Source: Fulvivirga ulvae
GTDB taxonomy: Bacteria > Bacteroidota > Bacteroidia > Cytophagales > Cyclobacteriaceae
Length of the DNA: 64,000 nucleotides
NCBI RefSeq assembly: GCF_021389975.1
Contig: NZ_CP089981.1
Span: 6,349,501 to 6,413,500 of the forward strand
Direction: 5' to 3'
The stretch's first letter is position 1; every line of letters begins with the position of its first letter. Below are positions 27,847 to 37,800 of the stretch, piece by piece. The notes under the pieces were generated by a model that saw nothing but the letters and a program-made list of their open reading frames with translations, was not told the DNA's origin and searched no databases. The position numbers and the translations under genes were made by a program.

Positions 27847-30800
27847 TTATATGTCTGATTTGCTTTTTCTCTTCCTGAGCATCATCAACTTACTGTTGAC
27901 CTCTTTTGCACTTTTCTTTTCCTCTAATTCAGGTTCTCCATCACCTTTATTAGTGAAATGGTCTATGAAAGATGTGATGGTAGGATAGGTATAGTAATCC
28001 GTGATCTGTACGTCGAGGTCAAGTCTTTTCTTGATCTTACCATTGATCATTACTATATCCAGCGAAGTAAGTCCAACTTCAAAGAAGTTGCTATTGGGGT
28101 TAGTATCAACATCCAGGAATTTGTTAAACTCTTCTCTGATCACTTCTCTAACCTCTTCTTTATCCTGTACCTTGCCTTCACCTTCCTGTTTACCATTACT
28201 GCCCCTGTCCATGATGATAAGTCTGCTCAGGTAGTCTACATCCATTCGGGTAGAAATTACCACTTGCGGCTGCTCAACCAACTGAAGCAGGTAGTTAAGG
28301 CTTTTGAGGCCTTCTTCTCCACTGAAGCCACCAACCAGGTCATCATCTGTTACCCGCTTGTGATGCTTCTCCACCTCAACGGCAAGGCCTATACTCTCCC
28401 AGCGATCCCAGTTGACCGCAATAACCTTTTGTGAAGGGTTTTTGGTCTGTATATAGTTGGCAAATGCATCTACAAACAGATTAGATGTACAATAATGGAC
28501 CTGCCCTACAGCGGAAACAAATGATGTAAGTGCTGAGCTTAACATCACAAAATCCGTAGGGATATCCCGGAGCGCATTGACCAGGTTAACTGCACCTTTT
28601 ATTTTAGGGCTTAGTAACTTGTAAGCCAGACTTTCATTAACATTCTGGATGGTACAATCATCAGGAGTGGCAGCCAGGTGCATAACACCGTCTATGCGTC
28701 CGTATTTCTTATAAACGTACTGCATTTGCTGATGTACAGCTACTTTATCTGTTACATCAAAATAGGCCAGTTCATACTTTATACCATTCTTCTCAAGGTC
28801 TATCAGTTTTTTCAACCTCTGTTTCAGCAGCTCGTTATTGTGGTTTCCTGCTGACTGAGAAACCGCTCCTTTTTGGGCAAGTATTACGCTTGTATTTCTC
28901 TCTGTACCTTCCCCCGGAAAGCTTACTATATTTTCATACTGACACTTCTTCAGTTTATCTTTCCATTGCTGAGCACTCATTAGCGGTGAATGGTTCTTTA
29001 CCCTATCATCCTCAAACTCAAGCCACCCTTCTACAAGCCCCCAAATGAGATTTGTCCAGCTATAGATGTAGGTTGACTCAACCAGCCCGAGATAGCCTCC
29101 TGATCTCAGCAATCTCTTGAGGTTATCCAGTGCTCCGGAGACCTGTTTGGGTACATGCACAACGTTATAACCAAGTATTATATCAAAACTATCTTCACGG
29201 AAGCCCTGAGATACCGGGTCTGTTGCGATGTCAAGTACCTGATAATTAATGAAGTCAATGCCTCTTTTCTGTGCTTCAGCCTCTGCCTTGATAAGGTTAG
29301 CCTTAGCCACATCAGTAAAGTAGTATTCAACTTTTTCCGGGTCGAGGAGAGGAAGGATATGACTAGTTAACGAGCCAGAACCTGCTCCAACTTCCAGTAT
29401 CCTCAACTTCCTGTTTTGAGGCAAAGTATTAATTAGTTCTGGCAGTAAATTCTCTCCACATAGCTTAAGGTAAAGTTCATCATCTGTAAATGCGGGGATG
29501 CCCTGCATTTTTTCTGCTATAATACCTTGTGGTGATTCCTTATATAAAAATGATACCGGCTCTTTTTGACCTGTCAGTATTTGATCATAGGCTCGGGTAC
29601 ACTCGTATACCAGCTCGAATAACCCAGCAAACACCTTATGTTGGATGACAATTTTTTCAAGCAGAGACTCCTCATTACCTTCACTAACTCTGAGAACTTT
29701 AATGTTATTACCCTGTACGCTTATCCATTGTTCCGACTCCAGCAGATGGAATAAGTATCCTAATAACTTGTCATACTTAGGCTCAACTTTCAAAGTTTTA
29801 GACAGTTGTTCCTTGTCCAGAGTATCTCCTTTGTTAATAGCAGCATTTCGCTGTAAATAAGCCATTGTATTGCTGGCACAAAACGTATTCAGATCTTGCA
29901 ACACGGTGCCATGCTCTTCGATTTTGAGTATACCCAGCTTCTGTTCCAGCTCCTGTTCCTTTCTCAGAATAAGTGACTGCGACTCATCACTAAGCCCTTT
30001 TATCTGCTCACCTTTTTCCTCAGTCTTGAGTTTGCCTTCAAGTATATCTTCCCATTCTTCCCGTTCCGGCAAGGCATTCTTACCTGTCAGAATCAGACTG
30101 GTATTTTCCACTTGCCCAAAGTATTTAGCCATTTCTAAACCTATACCTCCAAGACCTCCTACCATTACGTAAACGCCATCTTTCTTAAGCAAGTCCTCTG
30201 CTCTTCTTTCCGCCAAACTTTCTGATAATTTGTTAAAAGAAGGTACCCATCTGTCTCCCATACGAAATGCCACCGCCGGGTGAAAATGATCATTATTGAT
30301 CTCCGCGATTACGGCATCGATATCACTTACTTTCCCATTACTGGCCTCCAGATCAATCAGTTGCGTTTTGATGTGATCTGTTTCTACCTCTATGAGTTTA
30401 GCTGGGCCATGAAACAAACTGGTATAAGGGTTAGTGTTATCCTTTGCCAGTACTTTAAAAGTACCACTGCCCAGCACTGTAAGCTTAAATGGCCTTTTGA
30501 GAGGTGTAAGTGCCTGAGCCAGTTTGCTTAGGCTCAAAAAGCCAAGATCCATAGCCGTACCTAGTATTTCTTCTTCATTGACCTGATCCAACTCGCCAAG
30601 TCCTCTGCCAAATATTATAGACTCGGGAAGTGCATTATTTTCTTGCAGGAACTTGATCAGCCCTATAAAGTTCTGATTTTGTACGGGGTCAATGGTAATT
30701 CGCTCCGGGTTAGTAAAATCATTTGCCGTTCCGAATTTCACCTGTATCACCTTGGTGTGCTTTGCCAACTCCTCTAAAACAAACCTTTGTATTTCAACGC

Positions 30801-33543
30801 GTTCATCTATAAACGCCAGTACCTGGTTTGATATGTGGGTCTTACCCAGCTTCGGTGCTAATTTCCATGTTGGTGCGTATAGCCAGTCTCTGATCTCTCC
30901 ACGATTATTAACTTGCGGCACTAATTGATTTTGCATTTCTGGTTCGCCTGATATCAGTTTTTTATAGTCAAACTGAACTTTGTCGAACGGATAAGCGGGA
31001 AGCGATACCATTGAGGCACCTGCCTTAACAGACCATTTGATATTGACACCATTTACCCATAGCTTACCCAGTGCCTGCATGAAATATTCTTGATCATCTA
31101 CATCAAATGACGAGGGTCTCATGGTAGGCACTATATTCTTTGCTCCACACTTTTTTGCAAAACCTGAAAGTGTATTGCCAGGTCCTACTTCAGCAAACAC
31201 TATGTTGCCCAAGTCCATCAGCTTTTGAACCCCTGAAGCAAAGTTGACTTTATTTCTTAATTGTTTCCACCAGTATTCAGGACTGGTTGCGTCTTCATTT
31301 GTTATGAAATCTCCTGTAAAGTTGGAGATGAATGGTATCTCCGGAGTTTTAAGTTTGACATTTTCAAAGGCTGATAAAAAACTGTCTTTTACTTCTTCCA
31401 TCAAATAGGAGTGAAAAGCGTGGGAGACAGCCAGTTTTCTTCCTTCGTAACCTTCAGCTTCCAATGCTTTACGTAATTGCTCAATAGCCTCGTTTGCACC
31501 TGTAAAAACGACCTGTGAAGGTGTGTTGACCGCAGCAATATTTACAAACTCATTGGTGTAGCCTTCTGCTACGTTTTCGGGCATCATTACACTCAGCATA
31601 CTTCCCTCATGGGCAGCTTGCATGGCCTTACCTCTTTCTACAACAATCCTTAAGGCTTGCTCGAAATTAAATACCCCTGAAATACAGGCTGCAACATATT
31701 CTCCCAGGCTATGCCCTATCATGTAAGATGGCCTTACTCCATATTCCATAAGTTTTTGAGCCAAATGATATTCCAGACAGAATAGGATTGGCTGAAGATA
31801 AGCAGTCTCTGTTAGCCTCAATACGTCCTCTTCGGTAGCTCCCATGATGATGTTCTTCACATCGGTTCCCAAAAGGCCTTCCAGGATGGTAAATGATTGT
31901 GTCAGGTTCTGCCTGAAAATCTCATCCTGACTAAAAAGTCCATAAGCCATTTTGATATATTGGCTGCCTTGTCCGGGAAACATAAAGACAACTTCACCTT
32001 GACGAGTGGCCTCTTCTCTCGCTACAAAGTTTTGATCGAGAATACTCTGCTTAATACTATTTTTACCGCTTCCGGCATATACCACCCGATGTGGAAAGTG
32101 CTCGCGCTTATGCTGCAGCGTGTATGCCACATCACCAATTGCAGGGGAGTCATCTTCTTTTAAGAACGACGCCAGGGACTTTTCAAGTTGCTCCAGACTT
32201 TCTTGTGACTTGGCGCTCAAAGGCAGCACACAGAACCCTTCATCATTGCTCTCTGTTTTTACTGTGTTCATATACTGCTCCAGGACCACATGTGCGTTGG
32301 TTCCTCCTATCCCGAATGAACTCACCCCTGCTCTAAGGGGTGTACCATTGGCCTCCAGCGAAAGTAGTCGGTTGTTAACATAAAAGTTTGTCTCTTCCAG
32401 CTTCAATGCCGGATTGGGTTCATTAAAATGCAAACTTGGAGGCAACACATTATGCTTTAAGCTCAGTACTGCCTTGATAAAGCCAGTAACTCCGGCGGCG
32501 GCATCAAGGTGTCCAAAATTGGATTTAGCAGAAGTAACAGCACATTTGTAACCATCAGGCAGTTGACCAAAAGCTTTTTGTAGCGCTTCCAGTTCTATCG
32601 GGTCTCCAAGTTCTGTTGCGGTGCCATGTGCTTCCACAAAGGCAATGGTCTCCGGCGATATCTCACTCATCTGGTGCGCAGTGCGGATGCAATCGCTTTG
32701 TCCTGATACACTAGGGGCCGTGTAGCCAATTTTATCATTCCCATCATTGTTAACTGCAGACCCTTTGATAACTGCGTAGATATTATTTTTTGATTCTACA
32801 GCATCCGAATACCTTCTAAGCACCACAACTCCGGCTCCTTCTCCTCCGACAGTACCCTGAGCATCGTGTGCGAAAGGCTTGCAATGCCCATCAGGAGAAC
32901 TGATCATCCCTTCCTGGTAGAGATACCCTTCGTTTTTGTAATTGGTGATGGAAACGCCCCCTGCTATTGCTACATCACATTCGCCATTCAGCAAACTCTG
33001 GGCTGCCATATGAATGGCCACAAGGGATGATGAACAGGCAGAACTTAGTGTAATGCTTGGTCCGGTCAGGTTCAGGTTATAGGAGATCCTTGTGGCCATA
33101 TAATCTTTATCTACCAACTGAGACCCTGCAAAACTTCCGTACACTTCATACTGAGGGGAATTAAAAAACAGATACTCCCAAAAGGGGTTAGCAGATCCGC
33201 ATAAAAAGAGGCCTGTTTTTTCTTTGTGCATACCTGGTGTATAGCCAGCATCTTCAAGGCCTCGCCAAACTTCCTCGTGCATTACTCTCATTTGAGGATC
33301 CATGACTTCTGCTTCTCGTTTGGAATACCCGAAGAAGGCAGGGTCAAAGTTCTCTTTTTCAGAAAGAACTCCATAAGCAGGCACATAATCTTCCGATGGT
33401 TTTTGTCCATCAAAAAAAGTTATCCCCTCAACCCCTTCTGTTAAATTTTCCCAAAACTCCCTTAGGTTCGCGGACTTTGGAAACCTGCCGGCCATACCAA
33501 TAACAGCTATTTCCAGTCCGTTTTCATTTATAATTGATGACAT
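27847..33543 (-). CDS. P6: PKS module, KS-AT-KR[MT]-ACP
   Basis: A single polyketide extension module with methylation (1,898 aa). KS Cys170 (SSACSSS), VEAHGTATELGDP, KSNFGHLDAAAG; AT with PGQGSQ, GHSLGEY (Ser612) and HAFHSYL, the malonyl-type signature. The KR nucleotide-binding stretch GGLGGIG is near 1128, but the rest of the catalytic KR (DVTD, RIDGVMHLAA, Tyr1684, Asn1688) resumes only after about 400 residues that contain a SAM-dependent methyltransferase (ILEVGAGSGS near 1384). ACP Ser1827 is in the PKS-type motif EVGLTSL. There is no DH or ER. The C-terminus is strongly basic (MLRKRKSKSDI), like those of P1 and P4. Whether the methyl goes to carbon (alpha-methyl) or to the beta-hydroxyl oxygen is not decided by sequence here; its N-terminal part resembles the O-methyltransferases of myxobacterial beta-methoxyacrylate synthases. 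Confidence 0.95.
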   Translation of the reverse strand: MSSIINENGLEIAVIGMAGRFPKSANLREFWENLTEGVEGITFFDGQKPSEDYVPAYGVLSEKENFDPAFFGYSKREAEVMDPQMRVMHEEVWRGLEDAGYTPGMHKEKTGLFLCGSANPFWEYLFFNSPQYEVYGSFAGSQLVDKDYMATRISYNLNLTGPSITLSSACSSSLVAIHMAAQSLLNGECDVAIAGGVSITNYKNEGYLYQEGMISSPDGHCKPFAHDAQGTVGGEGAGVVVLRRYSDAVESKNNIYAVIKGSAVNNDGNDKIGYTAPSVSGQSDCIRTAHQMSEISPETIAFVEAHGTATELGDPIELEALQKAFGQLPDGYKCAVTSAKSNFGHLDAAAGVTGFIKAVLSLKHNVLPPSLHFNEPNPALKLEETNFYVNNRLLSLEANGTPLRAGVSSFGIGGTNAHVVLEQYMNTVKTESNDEGFCVLPLSAKSQESLEQLEKSLASFLKEDDSPAIGDVAYTLQHKREHFPHRVVYAGSGKNSIKQSILDQNFVAREEATRQGEVVFMFPGQGSQYIKMAYGLFSQDEIFRQNLTQSFTILEGLLGTDVKNIIMGATEEDVLRLTETAYLQPILFCLEYHLAQKLMEYGVRPSYMIGHSLGEYVAACISGVFNFEQALRIVVERGKAMQAAHEGSMLSVMMPENVAEGYTNEFVNIAAVNTPSQVVFTGANEAIEQLRKALEAEGYEGRKLAVSHAFHSYLMEEVKDSFLSAFENVKLKTPEIPFISNFTGDFITNEDATSPEYWWKQLRNKVNFASGVQKLMDLGNIVFAEVGPGNTLSGFAKKCGAKNIVPTMRPSSFDVDDQEYFMQALGKLWVNGVNIKWSVKAGASMVSLPAYPFDKVQFDYKKLISGEPEMQNQLVPQVNNRGEIRDWLYAPTWKLAPKLGKTHISNQVLAFIDERVEIQRFVLEELAKHTKVIQVKFGTANDFTNPERITIDPVQNQNFIGLIKFLQENNALPESIIFGRGLGELDQVNEEEILGTAMDLGFLSLSKLAQALTPLKRPFKLTVLGSGTFKVLAKDNTNPYTSLFHGPAKLIEVETDHIKTQLIDLEASNGKVSDIDAVIAEINNDHFHPAVAFRMGDRWVPSFNKLSESLAERRAEDLLKKDGVYVMVGGLGGIGLEMAKYFGQVENTSLILTGKNALPEREEWEDILEGKLKTEEKGEQIKGLSDESQSLILRKEQELEQKLGILKIEEHGTVLQDLNTFCASNTMAYLQRNAAINKGDTLDKEQLSKTLKVEPKYDKLLGYLFHLLESEQWISVQGNNIKVLRVSEGNEESLLEKIVIQHKVFAGLFELVYECTRAYDQILTGQKEPVSFLYKESPQGIIAEKMQGIPAFTDDELYLKLCGENLLPELINTLPQNRKLRILEVGAGSGSLTSHILPLLDPEKVEYYFTDVAKANLIKAEAEAQKRGIDFINYQVLDIATDPVSQGFREDSFDIILGYNVVHVPKQVSGALDNLKRLLRSGGYLGLVESTYIYSWTNLIWGLVEGWLEFEDDRVKNHSPLMSAQQWKDKLKKCQYENIVSFPGEGTERNTSVILAQKGAVSQSAGNHNNELLKQRLKKLIDLEKNGIKYELAYFDVTDKVAVHQQMQYVYKKYGRIDGVMHLAATPDDCTIQNVNESLAYKLLSPKIKGAVNLVNALRDIPTDFVMLSSALTSFVSAVGQVHYCTSNLFVDAFANYIQTKNPSQKVIAVNWDRWESIGLAVEVEKHHKRVTDDDLVGGFSGEEGLKSLNYLLQLVEQPQVVISTRMDVDYLSRLIIMDRGSNGKQEGEGKVQDKEEVREVIREEFNKFLDVDTNPNSNFFEVGLTSLDIVMINGKIKKRLDLDVQITDYYTYPTITSFIDHFTNKGDGEPELEEKKSAKEVNSKLMMLRKRKSKSDI
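28850..30030 (-). other. Methyltransferase domain inserted inside the KR of P6
   Basis: Residues about 1172-1565 of P6. Preceded by the KR strand-helix ending LTGKNALPEREEW and followed by KR sequence (LKKLIDLEKNG, then DVTD). Inside are a helical N-terminal region (DLNTFCASNTMAYLQ) and the SAM-binding loop EVGAGSGS, followed by FTDVA and GYNVVHVPKQ. Borders are approximate. Confidence 0.88.
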
Positions 33544-33567
33544 AAAATGTTTTTTATCGGTTTGACT

Positions 33568-34791
33568 TTATACCAGATGCTTAAATTTATCGCTGAGCAA
33601 ATGTGTAAGGCTTGCCTGCTGAATATCTGCCGGTACGCGTTTGTTGTTTAGTATGGTATTCAGGTGTACCAGGGCCTGTTTCAAATGTTGCTCTGAAGCA
33701 ACCTCTCTCCCTTCCCTTATACTTTCTTCAATTTTGGCTATCTCCCGATATGGAGCCACTACATCCTGCTGATAATTACTGTTTTTAGTATAATAATTTC
33801 TGGTTGCCACTGCTACCCCTTTACAAGCACTGATCTTCATAAGGTATTCATCTTCAGCCACTACCAGATCATTTTTCAGTGTGTTCAAATGCTGAATGGT
33901 ATTGAAGGTATAGGCTTTGAAGGGCTTCTCGCTTTTTTGTGTAAGGTATGTAAGCACTTCTTTTGGCCCGACTTCAACGATGGTAGAAACGCCGGAAGCC
34001 TCCAATAAATCCAGTGACTGGAACCACTTTACGGGTGATACCAATTGTCTGGTCAGGTGCCCTTTAACATCACTGCTATACAGTTTTGCTGTTTCATTGG
34101 CAATCACTCTGGATGTTTGAGGTTGAAAGGTGCAACCGTCCAGTACCTTTTCAAAATCCATTGCAGCCTGTTGCATTAACGGACTATGGAAAGGGCCACT
34201 AAGATTTAATGGGTAAACCAGAGCGCCCTTATCTTCCAATGCTTTGGCTATGGTGAATATATCATCCTTAAAGCATGAAATACTACACTGCGTCGAAGTA
34301 TCATAAGCAGAAGGGTAAACCTCAATGCCTCCCTGTCTTAGCTGATCGCACACTTGCTCCACTATTTGTGTATCCACATTGATAACCCATAGCATTGTGC
34401 CTTTGAGCTGTTCGGCAGCCGAAATAATGCATTCACCGCGCTTTTGCACCAGAGGAATGGCTTCTGAAAAACTCATAATCCCATCACAGCATAGTGCTGA
34501 ATATTCGCCCAGGCTATGCCCTATCATCATATCCGGCTCGATCCCTAGTTCAGCCTGTAGTACTCTGTATGAAGCATAAGAAATAGTAAGCAGGGAAATC
34601 TGTGCAAAGTTAAGCTCATTAAGCCTTTGCTTTTGATCGGCATCCTGCCAAACTTTAAATATGTCTGTGCCGGCCAGGTCACTGGCTTCCTCAATAGTTT
34701 CTTTAAATACAGGAAATTCATTATATAATTCCTTACCCATCCCTGTAAACTGTGACCCAACTCCGGGAAACACAAAGCTGATTTTATTCAT
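33568..34791 (-). CDS. P5: stand-alone malonyl-CoA-type acyltransferase (trans-AT)
   Basis: A discrete acyltransferase of 407 aa: FVFPGVGSQFTGMG at the N-terminus, GHSLGEY with nucleophile Ser93, GPFHSPLM with His202, VEVGPKEVLTYL near 275. About 100 extra residues follow the AT fold and I do not recognise them. It transfers an acyl unit, most likely malonyl, from CoA to an ACP. Its place in the operon, 26 bases after P4 and 24 before P6, and the dead AT of P8 make P8's ACP the most likely client (inference); backup loading of the odd AT module in P2 is another possibility. It starts at the ATG at 34791; the following residues align with the AT N-terminus. Confidence 0.93.
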   Translation of the reverse strand: MNKISFVFPGVGSQFTGMGKELYNEFPVFKETIEEASDLAGTDIFKVWQDADQKQRLNELNFAQISLLTISYASYRVLQAELGIEPDMMIGHSLGEYSALCCDGIMSFSEAIPLVQKRGECIISAAEQLKGTMLWVINVDTQIVEQVCDQLRQGGIEVYPSAYDTSTQCSISCFKDDIFTIAKALEDKGALVYPLNLSGPFHSPLMQQAAMDFEKVLDGCTFQPQTSRVIANETAKLYSSDVKGHLTRQLVSPVKWFQSLDLLEASGVSTIVEVGPKEVLTYLTQKSEKPFKAYTFNTIQHLNTLKNDLVVAEDEYLMKISACKGVAVATRNYYTKNSNYQQDVVAPYREIAKIEESIREGREVASEQHLKQALVHLNTILNNKRVPADIQQASLTHLLSDKFKHLV

Positions 34792-34817
34792 TCTATTAAA
34801 TATTCCGCTTTAAAAAG

Positions 34818-37800
34818 TTAATTCTTTCTGTTTAATCGCTTCAGCCTGTTGGCCTTACCCTGACGAATGGTTTCCGCACGATCCAATGGCTCCTCTTCAA
34901 CGGCCAACTCCTCGGGGAAAACGTTCGCAATGAACTTTTCTATGGTTGGGTATTTGAACAAGGCCATTATATCTATCTCTTTTCCTACAACTTCCTCGAT
35001 CCGGGGTTTAAGCTTAATGACATTTAATGAAGTACCTCCGATATCAAAAAAGCGATCTTCTACACGCACTTCTTCTATTTTGAGCACCTCTTTCCAAATG
35101 TTTGCTATTTGCTTTTCAAGGGTAGTTTTTGCCATTTTACCATTGACTTTCGCCTGTTCATTCAGAAAGGGGACTTCCTTAAGGGCTTCTATATCAACCT
35201 TACCATTATTGGTCAGTGGTAAAACAGCCACATGAGCATAGTAAGAAGGTACCATATAAGGAGGTAAGCTCTCTTCCAGTTTTTCTCTTACTGACAGAAC
35301 GTTGGCACTATCTGCCGAAGCACAATAAGCTGAAATGTACTTGTCGTTGTTTTTTTCAAAAACGTCGAGATAAACTTCATTTATTCCAGGTAGTTGTAAG
35401 ATATGCTTACTGATTTCCTCTAGTTCGACACGGAAACCTCTTATTTTGATTTGGTTGTCGACCCTTCCCAAATACTCTATAGTTCCGTCGCTGTTATATC
35501 TGGCCAGATCTCCTGTTCTGTAGACACGTTGTCCATTGAGGTGTTGTGGCTTCACGAATTTCTCTGCATTAAGTGCCGGTTGGTTAATATAACCTATGGC
35601 CAGCCCGTCACCACCAATACATAGTTCACCTTTGATTCCCCAGGGCAGCAGTTCGCCCAATGCACCCAGTATGTAGCATGAGGTATTAGCCACTGCTCTT
35701 CCGATAACTGAAACATTGGCAGCATTCATATCGAGATTGTAAGTAGCTCCAATAGATGCCTCTGTCGGGCCATATTCATTATGCAGCTTCACCGACGGAA
35801 GCAATTCCTTGCTTCTGTTAATAAGTGCGGGACTAGCTTTTTCACCTGCCAATACTACAAATCTCATATCCAACTTAGCATCTTGCTGATTAGCTATACC
35901 CTCCAGCAAAGCTCCATATAACCCCGGTGTTGCAACCATATTGGTAACTGAGGCCAAATCCGCATGTTTGAAGAGTTGCGCTGCATCCAGACGCTTATCG
36001 TCAGACACCAGGATCAACTTACCTCCTGAAAGCAGAGAAGCATATAAATTGGAAGCAAATCCATCAAAATGATAAGACAACAGTTGCAGTGTGTTATCAT
36101 CTTTACCAAATGCATAGGTCTGAATCCTCCAGTATATAAAGTTCATCACTCCCTTGTTTGGAACCTCCACTCCTTTAGGCTCACCTGTTGTACCGGAGGT
36201 ATAAATAATATATACCGGATCTTCAGGAGTCTCATTTCTTTCAGGGTTCTCCGGCAGGCTTTCCAGTTCAGCCACCTGCACAGTTAGTGTGCTACCAGGA
36301 CCATCTAGTGAAAGGTCTGGTTGCTTAAGTAATAATTGGCAACCACTATCTTTTATAATCTGTTCGTTCCGAGTCTGAGGAGCTGCAGGAGATAAAGGCA
36401 GGTATGATCCACCTGTCTTTAATGCCGCAAGCATTCCTATGACCATTTCAAGAGAGGGATCAAACAGTAATGCAACTCTTGGCTTAGACGTTTTACAAGT
36501 TTCTGCAATCCGTACTGCTAAGCTGTTGGCTTTATCATTTAACTCCCTGTAGGTTATTGGAGTATCTTCAAATTGTACAGCAACATGATCGGGATGCTGT
36601 TCTGCAACAGACTCAAAATAAGAGATCACTGTTGAGTTCGGATATTTTTGAACAGGTCCACTTGCATTCTCGATTATTCTGGTCTTTTCCTCTTCTCCCA
36701 ATAATTCGTAACTACTGATCTCCAGAGTAGCATCGGCCAGTATACCCTCAACAATTTTCTTAAAATAATCTGTAAATTTATCTATAGTGGCTTCTTTAAA
36801 AAGCTCTTTGGTATATTCCCACCTAAAATGGAACATGCCATCCATTTCATAAGTAGAAAGGATCAGCTCAAAGGCTGCACGATGTTCCAGTGGTATATTT
36901 GTTTGCTTCAGGTCATTAAGCTCAAAAGTGGTTTCCTCATAATTCTTAAAGACAAACTCCACATCAAACAGAGGGTTTCTCCCAGTCTCTCTTTCCAGTT
37001 TCAGCTCATCAATCAGCTCATCGAGGGGGAAATCCTGGTTATCAAAGCATGAGATTGCAATTTTGTTGAGCTCCTTTAAAAATGCCTGAAATGTCCATTG
37101 CGGCTTCACTTCACTTCTAATTGGCAAGGTATTGATAAACATGCCAATTACATTTTCTAAATCGGGATGACTTCTTCCTGCACTCGGAGAGCCTATAATA
37201 ATATCTTCCTGATTACACAGTTTGCTCAGAAAAACTTTGTAAGCAGCAAGTAAAAGCACATACAATGTTACCCCTTCCTGTTCTGCCAGCTTTCTTAGTC
37301 TAGACGAATCTTCTTTGCTCAGAACAAAATCACTGGTGGCTCCTTCATAGCTTCTCTCTTCCGGCCTGGCATTATCTATAGGCAGGTCAAGCATAGAGGG
37401 TTCGTTAGCATATTGTTCCAACCAAAACTCCTTTTGTCTTGCTATGGCCTCCTGCTGTTCTTCCTGCTGTTGCCATTCGGCAAAGTCAACATACTGTACC
37501 GGAAGCTCTGGCAATTGATCATCATTGTAAAAGTGAAGGAAATCACTGATCAGGATATTTTGCGAAGAACCATCGGTTATGATGTGATGCATGTCTACCA
37601 ACAAATAGTTGACTTCCGGTGATTCCTCAAAAAGAGTGATCCTCAAAAGTGGACCTTGTTCCAAATCAAATGGTCTCACGAATGCTTTAAGCACCTCTTC
37701 AACGGTAGTATCAGCCCCTGAAACAACTTCCAACTGGAAAGTATCTGAGTTGTTAACCTTTTGGTATGGCTCTTTATCATGAAGCACAAACGTTGTTCTC

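Noticed and set aside
27958..28434. Plus-strand ORF of 158 codons inside P6
   Set aside because: Antisense to the KR and ACP of P6, whose motifs are intact in the minus frame; no independent coding evidence.
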